DNA of 64,000 nucleotides from an uncultured Myxococcales bacterium (lineage in GTDB: Bacteria; Myxococcota_A; Polyangia; Polyangiales; Polyangiaceae): the NCBI GenBank assembly GCA_937949945.1, contig CALFEQ010000079.1, positions 1 to 64,000 on the forward strand, given 5' to 3'. The position numbers were made by a program, and so were the translations under genes. The number at the start of each line of letters is the position of its first letter. The stretch's first letter is position 1. Below the pieces are notes generated by a model. It had not been told where the DNA came from. It searched no databases and saw only the letters and a program-made list of their open reading frames with translations. Below, in pieces: positions 44,241 through 53,550 of the stretch.

Positions 44241-46657
44241 ACGTCGACGACCAGGTCCAAGGGCCCGAGCGGCAGGTCCGGCCCCTCCACCTTCACGTCG
44301 AGCGCCTTCCCCTCGGCGCCCTGGAAGTACGAGACGCGCAGGCGGTGCAGGCCCGGCTCGAGGGCGATCTCCGCCGACGACTCGCGTGCTTCGTGCTCGC
44401 CGTCGTCCTCGAGGAGCACCTCGCCGTCGACCTCCACGCGGATGCCGTCGTCGGCCGTGGCGACGAAGCGATGGATGCCGGCCGAGCGCACGCGTACGAA
44501 GCCCTCGAAGAGGAGCGCGAAGCGCTCCGCGCGCATCTTGCCGACGGCGCGTGCGACCTCCTCGAGCGAGATCGCGCCGACGCGGCCGCGGGCCTTCGCC
44601 GGCAGCCGGCCGAAGTCGGGGAGGCGGTGCAGGTCGGCCTCCACATATGTGTAGAATACACCTGACGCGGGGCGCCCGACCGTGGTCGCGGGGCGCGGAC
44701 GCTCCTGCACGATCGAGGTGCGCACGACCGGGCTCGTGCGTCCGTTCGGCAAGAAGAGCGCGGCGGCGATCCGCGTGGTCTCGGCCACCGTGATCGGACG
44801 GTCGAACGGCGCGGAGGAGGCCGTCGGATCCGAGCCGTCCTTCGTGAAGCGCACGACCCCGAACGGGAAGAGATCCGGCGGCGTCGCGGTCAGCGTGACG
44901 GTCTGTCCCTCGAGGATCACCTTCCGGCTCGGCAGGCCCACCGGCGGATCGACGAAGTAGCGCACGCCGGAGGCGTCGAGCATCGGGAGCTGCTCGGCGA
45001 AGCGCGCGGCGAAGTCGTTCGCGTCGGCCGGCGGGCCCGACCAGAGCGCCTCGGCGAGGGCCGCCATCCGCGGCATCGCCATCGTGTCGATGTGCTCGGG
45101 CGTCTCGATGTACTCGGTCCAGATCGCGCCTTCGCCGCCGAGGATGCGAGGCGCAGCCGCCGGGTCGAGGTCCTCCGGCATCGGATCGAACGCGTGCACC
45201 GTGGGCCACGGGAGGAAGCCGTAGTGCCCGGGTTCGGTCCTCGTGCGCGACTGGTGGAAGTTGAAGTACGCGCTCTGGTACGGCGCCATCACGACGTCGA
45301 AGCCGGCCTTCGCCGCCGTGCGGCCGCGGTCTTTCGACTGCCACGCGACGATGACCGGCGCGCCGCTCGACCCGGCCTCGCCTGCCTTCGTCATGCTCTC
45401 GAGCGCGTCGTCCCACACGAGAGGTCGCTTGCCGAGCTCGCTCAGCATGCGCGCGATGCGCCGCATGAACACGCCCTGGAGGCCGTCGGCGCCGACGCCG
45501 GCCGCCTTCATCGCCGCGCGGCACTTCGCGCAGGCGGTCCACCGCTTCGTCGGGACCTCGTCGCCGCCGACGTGGAAGAGCCGCGACGGGAACATCGAGG
45601 CGGCGTCCGCGAGGACGTCGCCGAGCAGCGCGTACGTCTTCTCGTTGCCCGCGCAGAAGACGTCCTCGAAGATGCCCCACGTGCGCGGCACCTCCTGCTT
45701 CTTGCCGGTGCAGGAGAGCTCCGGGTGGGACGCGAGCACGGCGCGCGCGTGTCCCGGCATCTCGATCTCGGGAATGACCGTGATCGACCGCGCCCGTGCG
45801 TACTCGACGACGGCGCGCACGTCCTCGCGCGTGTAGAAGCCGTCCTTGCCGCCGACGGCCGTGAGCTCGGGATGTCCCTTCACGTCGAGCCGGAACCCCT
45901 GGTCGTCGGTCAGGTGCCAGTGGAAGACGTTGAAGCGATAGAACGCGAGCAGGTCGATGTACCGCTCGACGACCCGACGCGGGAAGAAGTGGCGAGCGAC
46001 GTCGAGGTGCATCGCGCGGAAAGGAAACCGCGGCGCGTCTTCGAAAGCGACGCACGGGATCGTCCATGCCTCGCGCTCGGCCGACGGGCCGTCGCCGCCG
46101 ATGCGTCGCGCGCCGGCGAGCTGCGCGAGCGCCTGCGCGCCGTAGAAGAGCCCGGCAGGGTGGCGCGCGCGTACGAGCGCGCGGGTGGGCGTGACGTCCA
46201 GCGTGAAGGCCTCCTCTTCGACCGAGCGCGGAGGCTCGACGGCCGGGTCGCGCGCGCTCGGAGCGCCGGAGCGATCCAGACGAAGAACGATGCCGTTCGA
46301 AGGATCCGGCGCGTCCGCGCTCAAGACGTCGATCGACGCGGGGCCGAGGCCGAGCCAACCGGCGAGCGCGTCTGCGGCGGTGCGCGCTTCGGCGTCGACG
46401 CCGAGGCGCGTCGTGCGATCGACGGTGAGCGTGCCGTCTCGTCGTCCGAGCGCCGACGGGCCGCGACTCGAGCGCGGGCGTGGGACGAGCGGCAATGGTC
46501 GAAGCGCGTCGGCGTCCGGCGCGCCGTCGCGCGCGCTCGATGCGCCGTCGTTCGACGACGGGACGGGACGCGCGCCTGCGCGGAGCTCCGGACCACAGGC
46601 GCCGACCGCGCCCAGGATCACGACGGTCGCGAGCCCGACGCGCGAGGCGCGCACCAT
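44207..46657 (-). CDS. GH20 beta-N-acetylhexosaminidase lipoprotein with PA14-like C-terminus
   Basis: An 816-residue lipoprotein (lipobox GAC, Cys20, from ATG 46655-46657; longer starts are Arg-rich and rejected). GH20 N-terminal domain about 75-195; catalytic barrel from PRFPFRAMHLDVARHFFP, with HVGGDEVPTKRW holding the catalytic Asp-Glu pair (about 365-366) and HWHLTDDQGFRLDVKGHPEL. Removes terminal GlcNAc from chitin or peptidoglycan fragments. Residues about 570-640 resemble a chitobiase-type immunoglobulin-like domain; the end (about 670-810) resembles PA14 (FVATADDGIRVEVDGEVL). The last ten residues (SRQSPVSRLQ) are encoded by heptamer repeats. Confidence 0.9.
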   Translation of the reverse strand: MVRASRVGLATVVILGAVGACGPELRAGARPVPSSNDGASSARDGAPDADALRPLPLVPRPRSSRGPSALGRRDGTLTVDRTTRLGVDAEARTAADALAGWLGLGPASIDVLSADAPDPSNGIVLRLDRSGAPSARDPAVEPPRSVEEEAFTLDVTPTRALVRARHPAGLFYGAQALAQLAGARRIGGDGPSAEREAWTIPCVAFEDAPRFPFRAMHLDVARHFFPRRVVERYIDLLAFYRFNVFHWHLTDDQGFRLDVKGHPELTAVGGKDGFYTREDVRAVVEYARARSITVIPEIEMPGHARAVLASHPELSCTGKKQEVPRTWGIFEDVFCAGNEKTYALLGDVLADAASMFPSRLFHVGGDEVPTKRWTACAKCRAAMKAAGVGADGLQGVFMRRIARMLSELGKRPLVWDDALESMTKAGEAGSSGAPVIVAWQSKDRGRTAAKAGFDVVMAPYQSAYFNFHQSRTRTEPGHYGFLPWPTVHAFDPMPEDLDPAAAPRILGGEGAIWTEYIETPEHIDTMAMPRMAALAEALWSGPPADANDFAARFAEQLPMLDASGVRYFVDPPVGLPSRKVILEGQTVTLTATPPDLFPFGVVRFTKDGSDPTASSAPFDRPITVAETTRIAAALFLPNGRTSPVVRTSIVQERPRPATTVGRPASGVFYTYVEADLHRLPDFGRLPAKARGRVGAISLEEVARAVGKMRAERFALLFEGFVRVRSAGIHRFVATADDGIRVEVDGEVLLEDDGEHEARESSAEIALEPGLHRLRVSYFQGAEGKALDVKVEGPDLPLGPLDLVVDVSRQSPVSRLQ

Positions 46658-46772
46658 CCCGCGGATCGATCTTCGTTCGGGTCGATGCACGCGCCCACGA
46701 TAACGCGTGCCGTGCGTCGCGTGAGCCGTTCGCCGTCGAGACGACGCGCGGCTCACGCGAGCTTCGCTCGGC

Positions 46773-47120
46773 TCAGCCCGCGAGGGCGCGCCGCTTGGCC
46801 GTCGTCTTCTTGCTCTGAGCTGCGCCGCTGCCGGGCGTCACGAGCACTTCGAGCTCGATGCCCAACGCGGTGCAGATCCGATTGGCGACGAAGAGCGACG
46901 GTCCGAGCTCGCCACGCTCGAGCCGCGCGATGTAGTTCGGCGAAAGTCCCGCCTGCTCCGCCAGGAAGGCCTGCGTCCAGCCATGCTCTTGACGAGATCG
47001 CCGGATGGCCTCCCCCACCATGACGTTGAACGAGCGGTGCTCGTCCTGTCCGTCGGTCGACCCGCGCGCTTCGCGCTGGTCCGGATCGAATTTCGGTCTG
47101 CGCCCGCTTTCCTGCCCCAC
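46773..47120 (-). CDS. XRE-family transcriptional regulator
   Basis: A 115-residue DNA-binding protein from GTG 47118-47120, or 82 residues from ATG 47019-47021; neither has a good ribosome binding site. The helix-turn-helix is RRSRQEHGWTQAFLAEQAGLSPNYIARLERGELGPSL split over the classic Cro/C1 pattern, followed by FVANRICTALGIELEVLV and a Lys/Arg tail. No sensor domain. It lies divergently from the kinase module at 47458 and may control it (inference). Confidence 0.82.
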   Translation of the reverse strand: MGQESGRRPKFDPDQREARGSTDGQDEHRSFNVMVGEAIRRSRQEHGWTQAFLAEQAGLSPNYIARLERGELGPSLFVANRICTALGIELEVLVTPGSGAAQSKKTTAKRRALAG

Positions 47121-47457
47121 GATAAAGACGCTAGCGCAATATCCGCGTCGTGGCAGGAAAAACTGTATCGTTCGGGATGAGGCGTTGCGTCCCTTTCCCG
47201 ACGTCGGCATCGGGAGGCGGGTACGTCGGAGGAACGGCGCCGCATCGAAGACCTCGACCGTGGCTCACGGCGGAGCATGTGCGAGCAGGCAGCAGGCTTC
47301 GCTACGGCCCGGGCCGATCCTTTCACCGCGCGGAGAAATGCCGGGCGACGGAACGAGGACCCGACGAGAGCTGTACGGTGCTCCGCAAAAACGAAGCCTT
47401 CCTGTAATCTCGATCGAGGGGCGGGGCGGTACTTCCTCTCGAGCAACGGCGGGCCTC
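47121..47457. other. divergent control region, no gene
   Basis: 337 bp between the XRE regulator and the kinase. An AT-richer patch at 47119-47170 (GATAAAGACG, CAATATCCG, AAAAACTGTATCG) is the best candidate for divergent promoters. A plus-strand frame with ATG 47338 could extend the kinase by 40 residues but has a badly spaced ribosome binding site and no kinase similarity. Confidence 0.45.
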
Positions 47458-48900
47458 TTGAACGTCGACGTCGGTCAAGTCATTGCTGGCAAGTACGAGC
47501 TCCAGCGGCTTCTGGGCAAGGGAGCGATGGGCGAGGTCTGGCTCGCCACGCACAACTCGCTCGGCGGTGAATTTGCCGTGAAGCTGATCGAGCCCGCGGA
47601 CGACGTGGAGGCCGAGACCGCCGCGGGTCGCTTCCAGCTCGAGGCGCAGATCGCCGCGAAGCTCTCGCGCAAGACGCGACACATCGTGTCCGTCAGCGAT
47701 CACGGCGAGGAGAACGGCCTCGCTTATCTCGTGATGGAGCTGCTCGAGGGCGAGTCGCTCGAGCAGCGCACGAAGCGGAAGGGCCGGCTCGACATGCCGG
47801 AGGTCGCCGCGATCGTCATGCAGGTCGCGCGCGCCCTCACGCTCGCCCACGAGGAGGGCATCCTCCATCGCGATCTCAAGCCGGCGAACGTGTGGCTCGG
47901 GCGCGACGAGGACGGCCGCCTCCTCGTGAAGCTGCTCGACTTCGGCATCGCGCGCTCTCGCAAGCCCATCCGAACGCGGTCGCCCTTCGTGACGAGCAAG
48001 GACATGGTGCTCGGGACGCCGAGCTACATGAGCCCCGAGCAGGCGCGCGGGCTCGACTCGCTCGACCATCGTTGCGATCTCTGGGCGCTCGCCGTCGTCG
48101 CCTACGAGGCGCTCACCGGAAAGATCCCCTTCGAGGGTGAGACCGTCGAGGACGTCTTCCTCTCGATCTGCACGTTTCGCGTCGTGCCGGTGCGGTCGCG
48201 CCGACCGGACCTGCCGCCCGCCGTCGAGACGTTCTTCGCGCGCGCGTTCGCTCCGAAGCTCGAGGACCGGTTCTCGACCGCGCAGGAGCTCACCGAGGCG
48301 TTCGAGCAGCTCGTCAATCCCGAGGAGATCGAGGCGGCGCTCGGAGGTCTACCCGAGAGCGTCCGGCGCCTCGAGGCGCGCAAGAGCAGCCCGAGCTTCG
48401 CGTCGACGCCGACGATGTCGAGCGAGCCGGCGCCGACACCGCGTTCTTCGTCGCCCCAACTCGAGAACGGAGTCGAAGACTCGATGTCCGTCCCGATGGC
48501 GCCGACGGTGCTCACGCGGCGGCGGAAGAGTCTGACCGGCTTCTGGATCGCCATCGCGGGGTTCGTCGCGCTGCTCGCCATCGGGCTCGTCCTCGTCTTC
48601 GTGAGCCTCCGAGGCACGAGCAAGGTGAGCGCCTCGTCGCCGCCGGTCGACACGGCGATCGCGACGTCCGAGGTGAAGACGTCCACCGAGCCGCCCGAGC
48701 CTCCGCCCACGACCGCGAACGTCGTGCCGGAGGAGCCGGCGCCTCCTCCGACCGCATCGGTCACGGCATCGGCGGCGCCCGTTCGCTCCCATGCCAACGT
48801 GACGAAGAGCAGCATGGCCGCGCCGCGTCCGCCCGTCTCGACGGCGAAGCCGCCGACGCCGCCTCCCGCGAAGTCCATCAACAAGGGCGAGATCTTCTGA
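47458..48900 (+). CDS. Hanks-type Ser/Thr protein kinase, membrane-anchored
   Basis: A 480-residue kinase from TTG 47458, chosen by analogy with the two other TTG-started kinases whose domains begin the same way (VGQVIAGKYELQRLLGKG). Lysine 42 (FAVKLI), HRDLKPANVW (137-146), DFGIARSR, SPEQARGL all intact. Low-complexity Ser/Pro linker (about 300-355), transmembrane helix about 361-383 (FWIAIAGFVALLAIGLVLVFV), and a Pro/Thr/Ala outer tail. First gene of a kinase-TPR-lipoprotein module, 49 bp before the TPR gene. Confidence 0.92.
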   Translation: MNVDVGQVIAGKYELQRLLGKGAMGEVWLATHNSLGGEFAVKLIEPADDVEAETAAGRFQLEAQIAAKLSRKTRHIVSVSDHGEENGLAYLVMELLEGESLEQRTKRKGRLDMPEVAAIVMQVARALTLAHEEGILHRDLKPANVWLGRDEDGRLLVKLLDFGIARSRKPIRTRSPFVTSKDMVLGTPSYMSPEQARGLDSLDHRCDLWALAVVAYEALTGKIPFEGETVEDVFLSICTFRVVPVRSRRPDLPPAVETFFARAFAPKLEDRFSTAQELTEAFEQLVNPEEIEAALGGLPESVRRLEARKSSPSFASTPTMSSEPAPTPRSSSPQLENGVEDSMSVPMAPTVLTRRRKSLTGFWIAIAGFVALLAIGLVLVFVSLRGTSKVSASSPPVDTAIATSEVKTSTEPPEPPPTTANVVPEEPAPPPTASVTASAAPVRSHANVTKSSMAAPRPPVSTAKPPTPPPAKSINKGEIF

Positions 48901-48949
48901 CCTCCACGAGGGGTTTGTTGGACTATCTCGATCAGGCTACGATCGATCC

Positions 48950-49957
48950 GTGACCTCGTTCGCTCGGTTCTCTCTGCGCCGCGCGGCGCTGCCCCTGGCG
49001 ATGGGGCTCTTCGCGACGACGGTCGCGGCTCCGGCGTTCGCCGATCCCGAAGCCGACGCCAAGGACCTCTTCGCGCGAGGGCGCGAGCTGCGCGCGAACG
49101 ACGACTGCGGGAGCGCCGCGCCTCTCTTCCGGAAGGCATGGCAGATCTACCCGCGGGGCCTCGGCTCGCTCCGGAACCTGGCCGAGTGCGAGGAGCAGCT
49201 CGGCCACTATGCGTCTGCGCGGCGCGCGTGGCTCGACCTCAAACGCGCGCTGATCACCGCGCCGCCCGACCCGAAGTACGAGGGCTGGGAGCAAGACGCG
49301 GAGGAAGCGGCGGAGCGCCTCAAGCCGAAGGTCGCGTCGTTCGTCGTCGACGTGTACGTCCGGTCGCCGGAGGGCGAGGCGCTCGCGAACGAGAAGAGCG
49401 GCGTCGAGCTGTTCGTCAACGGTGAGTCCATCGGCACGACGCTCGTCGGGACGCCGCTCGAGCGCGATCCGGGCACGTACCGGCTGCGCGCGCAAGTCGC
49501 CGGCGCGAAGCCGGTGGAGCAGGAGGTGACGCTCGCCGCCGGGGACAACCCGCGGGTCACGATGCGCCTCACCATCGAGCCGAAGCCGGAGCCGGTCGCG
49601 CCGGCGGTCGAGGACCACTCGGGCCGTCGCACCGTCGGCTGGATCGTCGCGGGCGTGGGCGCGGCCGCGCTGATCGGGTCCGGCGTGACGTTCCTGCTTC
49701 GCAACGGCGCGAAGAGCGAGCTCGACGAGAAGTGCCCGAGCCACAACGGCTGTCCGGAGAGCCTCCGCGACACGGTCGAGACCGGCGAGACGATGACGAC
49801 GCTCACGAACGTCCTCCTCCCCGTCGGCGTCCTCGGCGTCGCTGCGGGCCTCACGCTCGTCTTCACGAGCGGCTCGAGCGCGTCCGCACGAAAGGCCGGC
49901 ACGGCCGTGCGCGTGATGCCGTCGCTCGGCGGCGTCACCTTCTCGGGGAGGTTCTGA
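48950..49957 (+). CDS. TPR/PEGA-type membrane protein
   Basis: A 335-residue protein with signal peptide (cleavage near AFA-DP at about 31). TPR-like helices (ADAKDLFARGRELRANDDCGSAAPLFRKAWQIYPRGLGSLRNLAECEEQLG, in two repeats, about 35-95), a PEGA-like beta domain (VASFVVDVYVRSPEGEAL; VELFVNGESIGTTLVG, about 120-205), then two hydrophobic helices near 227-247 and 283-305. GTG start 48950. Nearly the same protein is encoded at 52463-53503. It overlaps the next gene by one base (TGATG). Confidence 0.8.
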   Translation: MTSFARFSLRRAALPLAMGLFATTVAAPAFADPEADAKDLFARGRELRANDDCGSAAPLFRKAWQIYPRGLGSLRNLAECEEQLGHYASARRAWLDLKRALITAPPDPKYEGWEQDAEEAAERLKPKVASFVVDVYVRSPEGEALANEKSGVELFVNGESIGTTLVGTPLERDPGTYRLRAQVAGAKPVEQEVTLAAGDNPRVTMRLTIEPKPEPVAPAVEDHSGRRTVGWIVAGVGAAALIGSGVTFLLRNGAKSELDEKCPSHNGCPESLRDTVETGETMTTLTNVLLPVGVLGVAAGLTLVFTSGSSASARKAGTAVRVMPSLGGVTFSGRF

Positions 49958-50553
49958 TGCGCCGTCGTCTCGTCGCGATCGCTGCCTTCCTGACGCCGCT
50001 CGGCGCGTGGATGGCGTGCACGTTCCCCGAGGTGACGTTCGAGAGCGGCGAAGCCGAGGCAGGGACGACCGAGGGCGGCGGAGTCGTCACGCTCGAAGAA
50101 GGCGGCATCGTCGCCTCGGACGGCGCCATCCTCGCCGACGTGATCGTGCGCGACGACGCGACGGCGAGAGTGGACCCCGACGCTTGCGCGCCCGACGACT
50201 GCGACTGCGACAAGGACGGGTATCCGCGTGCCGACTGCGACGCGGGCACGGACGCGGCCACGGCCATCGACTGCGACGACCTCGATCCGCTTCGCCATCC
50301 GAACCAGGGATGGGTCGACGAGGAGACGGACGATCCGGACTGGAACTGCGATGGGAAGCTCGAGTACGAGCCGAAGCGGAACCCGAGCTGCAGCGGGACG
50401 GGCGCCCTCCTCGGCTGTAGGGGCGGACACGGGTTCATCGCGGAGGTGAAGTGCGGGACCGAGGGCGACATCTACGAATGCCGCTCGGACGCCCTCCTCG
50501 GCGGTTGCGCCCTCAAGCCGAACGGCGTGAGGGTGAAACAGCTCTGCAAGTGA
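49957..50553 (+). CDS. Asp/Cys-rich lipoprotein (MopE/TSP3-like motifs), copy 1
   Basis: A 198-residue lipoprotein: MRRRLVAIAAFLTPLGAWMAC, lipobox MAC. After an acidic linker comes DDCDCDKDGYPRADCD, IDCDDLDPLRHPNQG and DPDWNCDGKLEYE, matching the putative metal-binding DxDxDG/DCDD repeats of MopE and thrombospondin type 3 proteins; calcium or copper binding is possible. A second Cys segment ends the protein. One of four paralogues in this cluster; translated with the TPR gene. Confidence 0.78.
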   Translation: MRRRLVAIAAFLTPLGAWMACTFPEVTFESGEAEAGTTEGGGVVTLEEGGIVASDGAILADVIVRDDATARVDPDACAPDDCDCDKDGYPRADCDAGTDAATAIDCDDLDPLRHPNQGWVDEETDDPDWNCDGKLEYEPKRNPSCSGTGALLGCRGGHGFIAEVKCGTEGDIYECRSDALLGGCALKPNGVRVKQLCK

Positions 50554-50566
50554 GCGAGGTGTCCGT

Positions 50567-51214
50567 CTAGCGGCACGCCTGCACGCGCGTCTGGGTTCGC
50601 GCCTTGTCCTCCTCGCACCCGAGGCCGAGGAGGCCACCCGTCTTGCAGAAGACGTACTTCCCTTCTTCCCCGCAGCCGGGATTGCCCTCGAAGCCCTCGC
50701 GCCCGTCGCAGTTGGAGAGGAGGCCGCTGCACTTCTCGTTGACGGTGAAGTATCGCTCGACCTTCCCGTCGCAGTTCCAATCGCCGTTCTTGCCCGGGTC
50801 GGGCTTGATGTCGAGGAAGCCCTGTGCCGGCGTGTAGCGCGTGTCGTGGTCGTCGCAGTCCCGCATGCTCGGTTCGGGATTGCACTCGGCGCGCAGGTAG
50901 CCGTCGCCGTCGCAGTCGCAGTTGGCGTCGTCGCACGCCGAGGCGTCGATCGGCGCGCCGGCGTCGCGATCGAACTCCGGCGGCGCTCCGCCTTCGTGCA
51001 CGCCTGGGATGGGCTCGTCCGGAGGCGTCGATGCGTCGCTCTCCGCGTCGGTCGCGGGCTCCACCCATGCGTCGAGGCCGTTCTCGGCGTCTGGAGTACC
51101 TGCCTCCGGCTCGAGCAGGGTGTAGAGCGTTGGGTCCGGGAAGGTGCAGGCGAAGAACGATCCGACGGTCAACGTGCTCGCGAGCCCGAACATCAGCGCG
51201 CGTCGTCGTGCCAC
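50567..51214 (-). CDS. Asp/Cys-rich lipoprotein (MopE/TSP3-like motifs), copy 2
   Basis: A 215-residue paralogue from GTG 51212-51214 with GAGG nine bases upstream; lipobox FFAC. Motifs NCDCDGDGYLRAECN, RDCDDHDTRYTPAQGF, GDWNCDGKVE and EGFEGNPGCGEEGK are in the same order as in its neighbours. Convergent with copy 1, with 13 bp between stop codons. Long Asp/Pro-rich linker (about 28-90). Confidence 0.76.
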   Translation of the reverse strand: MARRRALMFGLASTLTVGSFFACTFPDPTLYTLLEPEAGTPDAENGLDAWVEPATDAESDASTPPDEPIPGVHEGGAPPEFDRDAGAPIDASACDDANCDCDGDGYLRAECNPEPSMRDCDDHDTRYTPAQGFLDIKPDPGKNGDWNCDGKVERYFTVNEKCSGLLSNCDGREGFEGNPGCGEEGKYVFCKTGGLLGLGCEEDKARTQTRVQACR

Positions 51215-51233
51215 TTCATCGACCTCATGTGAT

Positions 51234-51881
51234 CTAGCGACAAGCCTGACGGCGCGTCTCGGTCTTGCCGACGGTGCAGAGCAAGAGCCCGATCGGCGCC
51301 TTGCAATGGATGAACTTGCCCTCCTCGCCGCAGCCAGGATCGCCTTCGAAGCCGTGGGAGCCGTTGCACCCGGTGAGCGCGAGGAGGGAGCACTTCACGT
51401 TCGTCGGGTACAGCTTCTCGACCCGGCCGTCGCAGTTCCAGTCTCCGCTCCTCCCCGGCTCGGGGCGCGCCGTGACGAAGCCCTGGTTCGGACGGTAGCG
51501 GGTGTCGTCGTCGTTGCAGTCCGTCGGCACGCCTTCGCCGGCGTCTCCGCAGCCCTTGCGAGGGAAACCGTCCCCGTCGCAGTCGCAGGACGTGCAGCCG
51601 CTCGCGTCGACCGGCTCGCCGGGGTCGTCGACGATGAGGGCGTCGTAGTCCGGCGCGTCGACCACGGACGCGTCGTCGATGGTCCCGGCGTCGTCTCCGC
51701 CTCCTCCCGGCTCTGCGTCCGTCTCGGTGCCAGGCTGCTCCGTCTCTTCGGAGGCGTCGGGTACGAGGATGAACTTGGGCGACTCGGTCCCGCAGGCAAA
51801 GACGACGAAGACGAGGGCGCTCGGGGCGCCGAAGAGGAAGAGGCGATGCCGTCGCAAGCTCTTCGAAATGTAGCTAACCAA
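51234..51881 (-). CDS. Asp/Cys-rich lipoprotein (MopE/TSP3-like motifs), copy 3
   Basis: A 215-residue paralogue; lipobox VFAC. Motifs SCDCDGDGFPRKGC, TDCNDDDTRYRPNQGF, GDWNCDGRVEK and HGFEGDPGCGEEGK follow the same order; closest to copy 2. Start TTG 51879-51881 is uncertain, and TTG 51855-51857 is an alternative. It ends 20 bp before the start of copy 2 on the same strand. Confidence 0.74.
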   Translation of the reverse strand: MVSYISKSLRRHRLFLFGAPSALVFVVFACGTESPKFILVPDASEETEQPGTETDAEPGGGGDDAGTIDDASVVDAPDYDALIVDDPGEPVDASGCTSCDCDGDGFPRKGCGDAGEGVPTDCNDDDTRYRPNQGFVTARPEPGRSGDWNCDGRVEKLYPTNVKCSLLALTGCNGSHGFEGDPGCGEEGKFIHCKAPIGLLLCTVGKTETRRQACR

Positions 51882-51902
51882 GCCCGGATAGTCGAGGCGC
51901 GG

Positions 51903-52460
51903 TCACCGGCACTCGACGGTGCGCGTCTGTCTCGCGGCTTCCATGCACTGCTCGGGGGCGCCAGACACCTCGCACACCACGAACGTTGCGCTCGTTCCGC
52001 ACGCCGGAGAGTCCGCGAAGCCGGACGCGCATTGCCCCACCGGGGTACCTGCACACTTCACGCCCGTCGGCGCGTTCTTCTCTTCGATGCCGTCGCAGTT
52101 CCAGTCGCCGCTCTGGCCTGGAGCGGGGATCCTCGGCGAGAAGCCGGCGTCGGGGAACCGAAGTGGATCGTGATCATCGCAGTCGGAGCCGTCGCACTCC
52201 AGGGCGAGAACGCCATCCCCGTCGCAGTCGCATTCCGAGGCGCAGTCGTTCGCGTCCGGCATCGCGTCGTTCGCGACGTCGTCGGCGGCATCCGGCGGAA
52301 CGTCGTTTCCGCCACCGTCCGCCGAGATGCTCGAATCGCTCGATCCGCCCGCGTCCGCCATGTCGACGTCGAACAACAGCGGGTCCGGAAAATCGCAAGC
52401 CGCGGCGATGACGATGCCGACGCCGATCGCCCCCGCGCTCGCGACTCGGATCGCGCGCAC
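51903..52460 (-). CDS. Asp/Cys-rich lipoprotein (MopE/TSP3-like motifs), copy 4
   Basis: A 185-residue paralogue from GTG 52458-52460, two bases after the TPR stop, with GGAG nine bases upstream. Lipobox AAC. Motifs ECDCDGDGVLALECD, SDCDDHDPLRFPDAGF and GDWNCDGIEEK are kept, while the C-terminal GFEG segment of copies 2 and 3 has diverged to SGFADSPACGT. Translated with the TPR gene at 52463. Confidence 0.76.
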   Translation of the reverse strand: MRAIRVASAGAIGVGIVIAAACDFPDPLLFDVDMADAGGSSDSSISADGGGNDVPPDAADDVANDAMPDANDCASECDCDGDGVLALECDGSDCDDHDPLRFPDAGFSPRIPAPGQSGDWNCDGIEEKNAPTGVKCAGTPVGQCASGFADSPACGTSATFVVCEVSGAPEQCMEAARQTRTVECR

Positions 52461-52462
52461 CT

Positions 52463-53503
52463 TCAGAATCTCCAGGTCGCGTCGATGCGTCCGAGGCCCG
52501 GGTGGATGGAGATCCCTCGACCCTGGGTCCGCGACGTCGAGGGGGCCGTCAGGATCAAGGTCAGGCCTGCGCCCACACCGACGACGCCGGCGGCAGCGAG
52601 GAGCGGTGACAGCGTGCTCATCACCTTGCCCCGCTTGATCGTGCTCTCGAGCTCCCCGGGGCACGGGCCGCTCTCGTACTCGATCTGCGGCGTGGTCGGT
52701 ATGTCTGGGCATCCCTCGCGGAGATCCGAGAGCGCCGACTGGCGGAGGAAGAACGTGACGGCTCCGCCTGCGAGAAAGGCAGCGCCGGTGCCGACCGCGA
52801 TCCAGCCGATCGTCTTGCGCGTGCGTGCCGCGTCGGTCGCGTCGGTCGTGTCGTAGCGCGCGACCTGCGCCGTGCTCGGGTTCCTCGTGAGCCGGATCGT
52901 GACGCGCGGGTTGTCGCCGGCCGCGAGCTGCACGACCTGCTCGACGGGCGCGGCGTCGGCCATCTGCGCGCGGATGCGGTAGAGGCCCGGATCGCGCTCG
53001 AGGGGCGCGCTCACGAGCGCGGTGCCGACGGACTCGCCGTTGACGAACAGCTCGACCCCGGTGCTCTCGTTCGCGAGCGACTCGCCCTCCGGCGATCGGA
53101 CGTACACGTCGACGACGAAGGACGCGACCTTCTCCTTCAGACGCGCCGCCGCCTCCTCGGCGTCTTTGTCCCAGCCCTCGTACTTGGGATCGTCCGGCAT
53201 CGTCACGAGCGCGCGCTTCAGATCGAGCCATGCGCGCCGTGCCGACGCGAACCGTCCGAGCTGCTCCTCGCATTCCGCGAGGTTGCGGAGCGATCCGAGG
53301 CCTCTCGGGTAGATCGAGTAGGCGCGCCGGAAGAGCTGGACCGCGGTGGCGCAGTCGCCCTGCGTGCGGAGCTCGCGACCGCGCGTGAAGAGGTCCTTCG
53401 CGTCGCTCTCCGCGTCGGCGCGTGCCTCGGGGGCGCCCGAGAGGATGCCGAGGCAAGCCGCCATCGCGAGGAAGGAGCGTCGGAGAGCGCGCGTCGTCTG
53501 CAT
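52463..53503 (-). CDS. TPR/PEGA-type membrane protein, paralogue of 48950
   Basis: A 346-residue protein, clearly a duplicate of the one at 48950: shared stretches include IYPRGLGSLRNLAECEEQLG and ASFVVDVYVRSPEGE. Signal peptide MQTTRALRRSFLAMAACLGILSGAPEARA is split by a cleavage near ARA-DA; TPR-like helices about 30-95; PEGA-like domain about 120-205; two hydrophobic helices near 235-255 and 300-320. ATG 53501-53503. It lacks a kinase gene immediately upstream, unlike its paralogue. Confidence 0.8.
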   Translation of the reverse strand: MQTTRALRRSFLAMAACLGILSGAPEARADAESDAKDLFTRGRELRTQGDCATAVQLFRRAYSIYPRGLGSLRNLAECEEQLGRFASARRAWLDLKRALVTMPDDPKYEGWDKDAEEAAARLKEKVASFVVDVYVRSPEGESLANESTGVELFVNGESVGTALVSAPLERDPGLYRIRAQMADAAPVEQVVQLAAGDNPRVTIRLTRNPSTAQVARYDTTDATDAARTRKTIGWIAVGTGAAFLAGGAVTFFLRQSALSDLREGCPDIPTTPQIEYESGPCPGELESTIKRGKVMSTLSPLLAAAGVVGVGAGLTLILTAPSTSRTQGRGISIHPGLGRIDATWRF

Positions 53504-53550
53504 GGGCCTGGGATCGTACAAGCAATCGGAATTGCGACGGAAGGCCGGGC

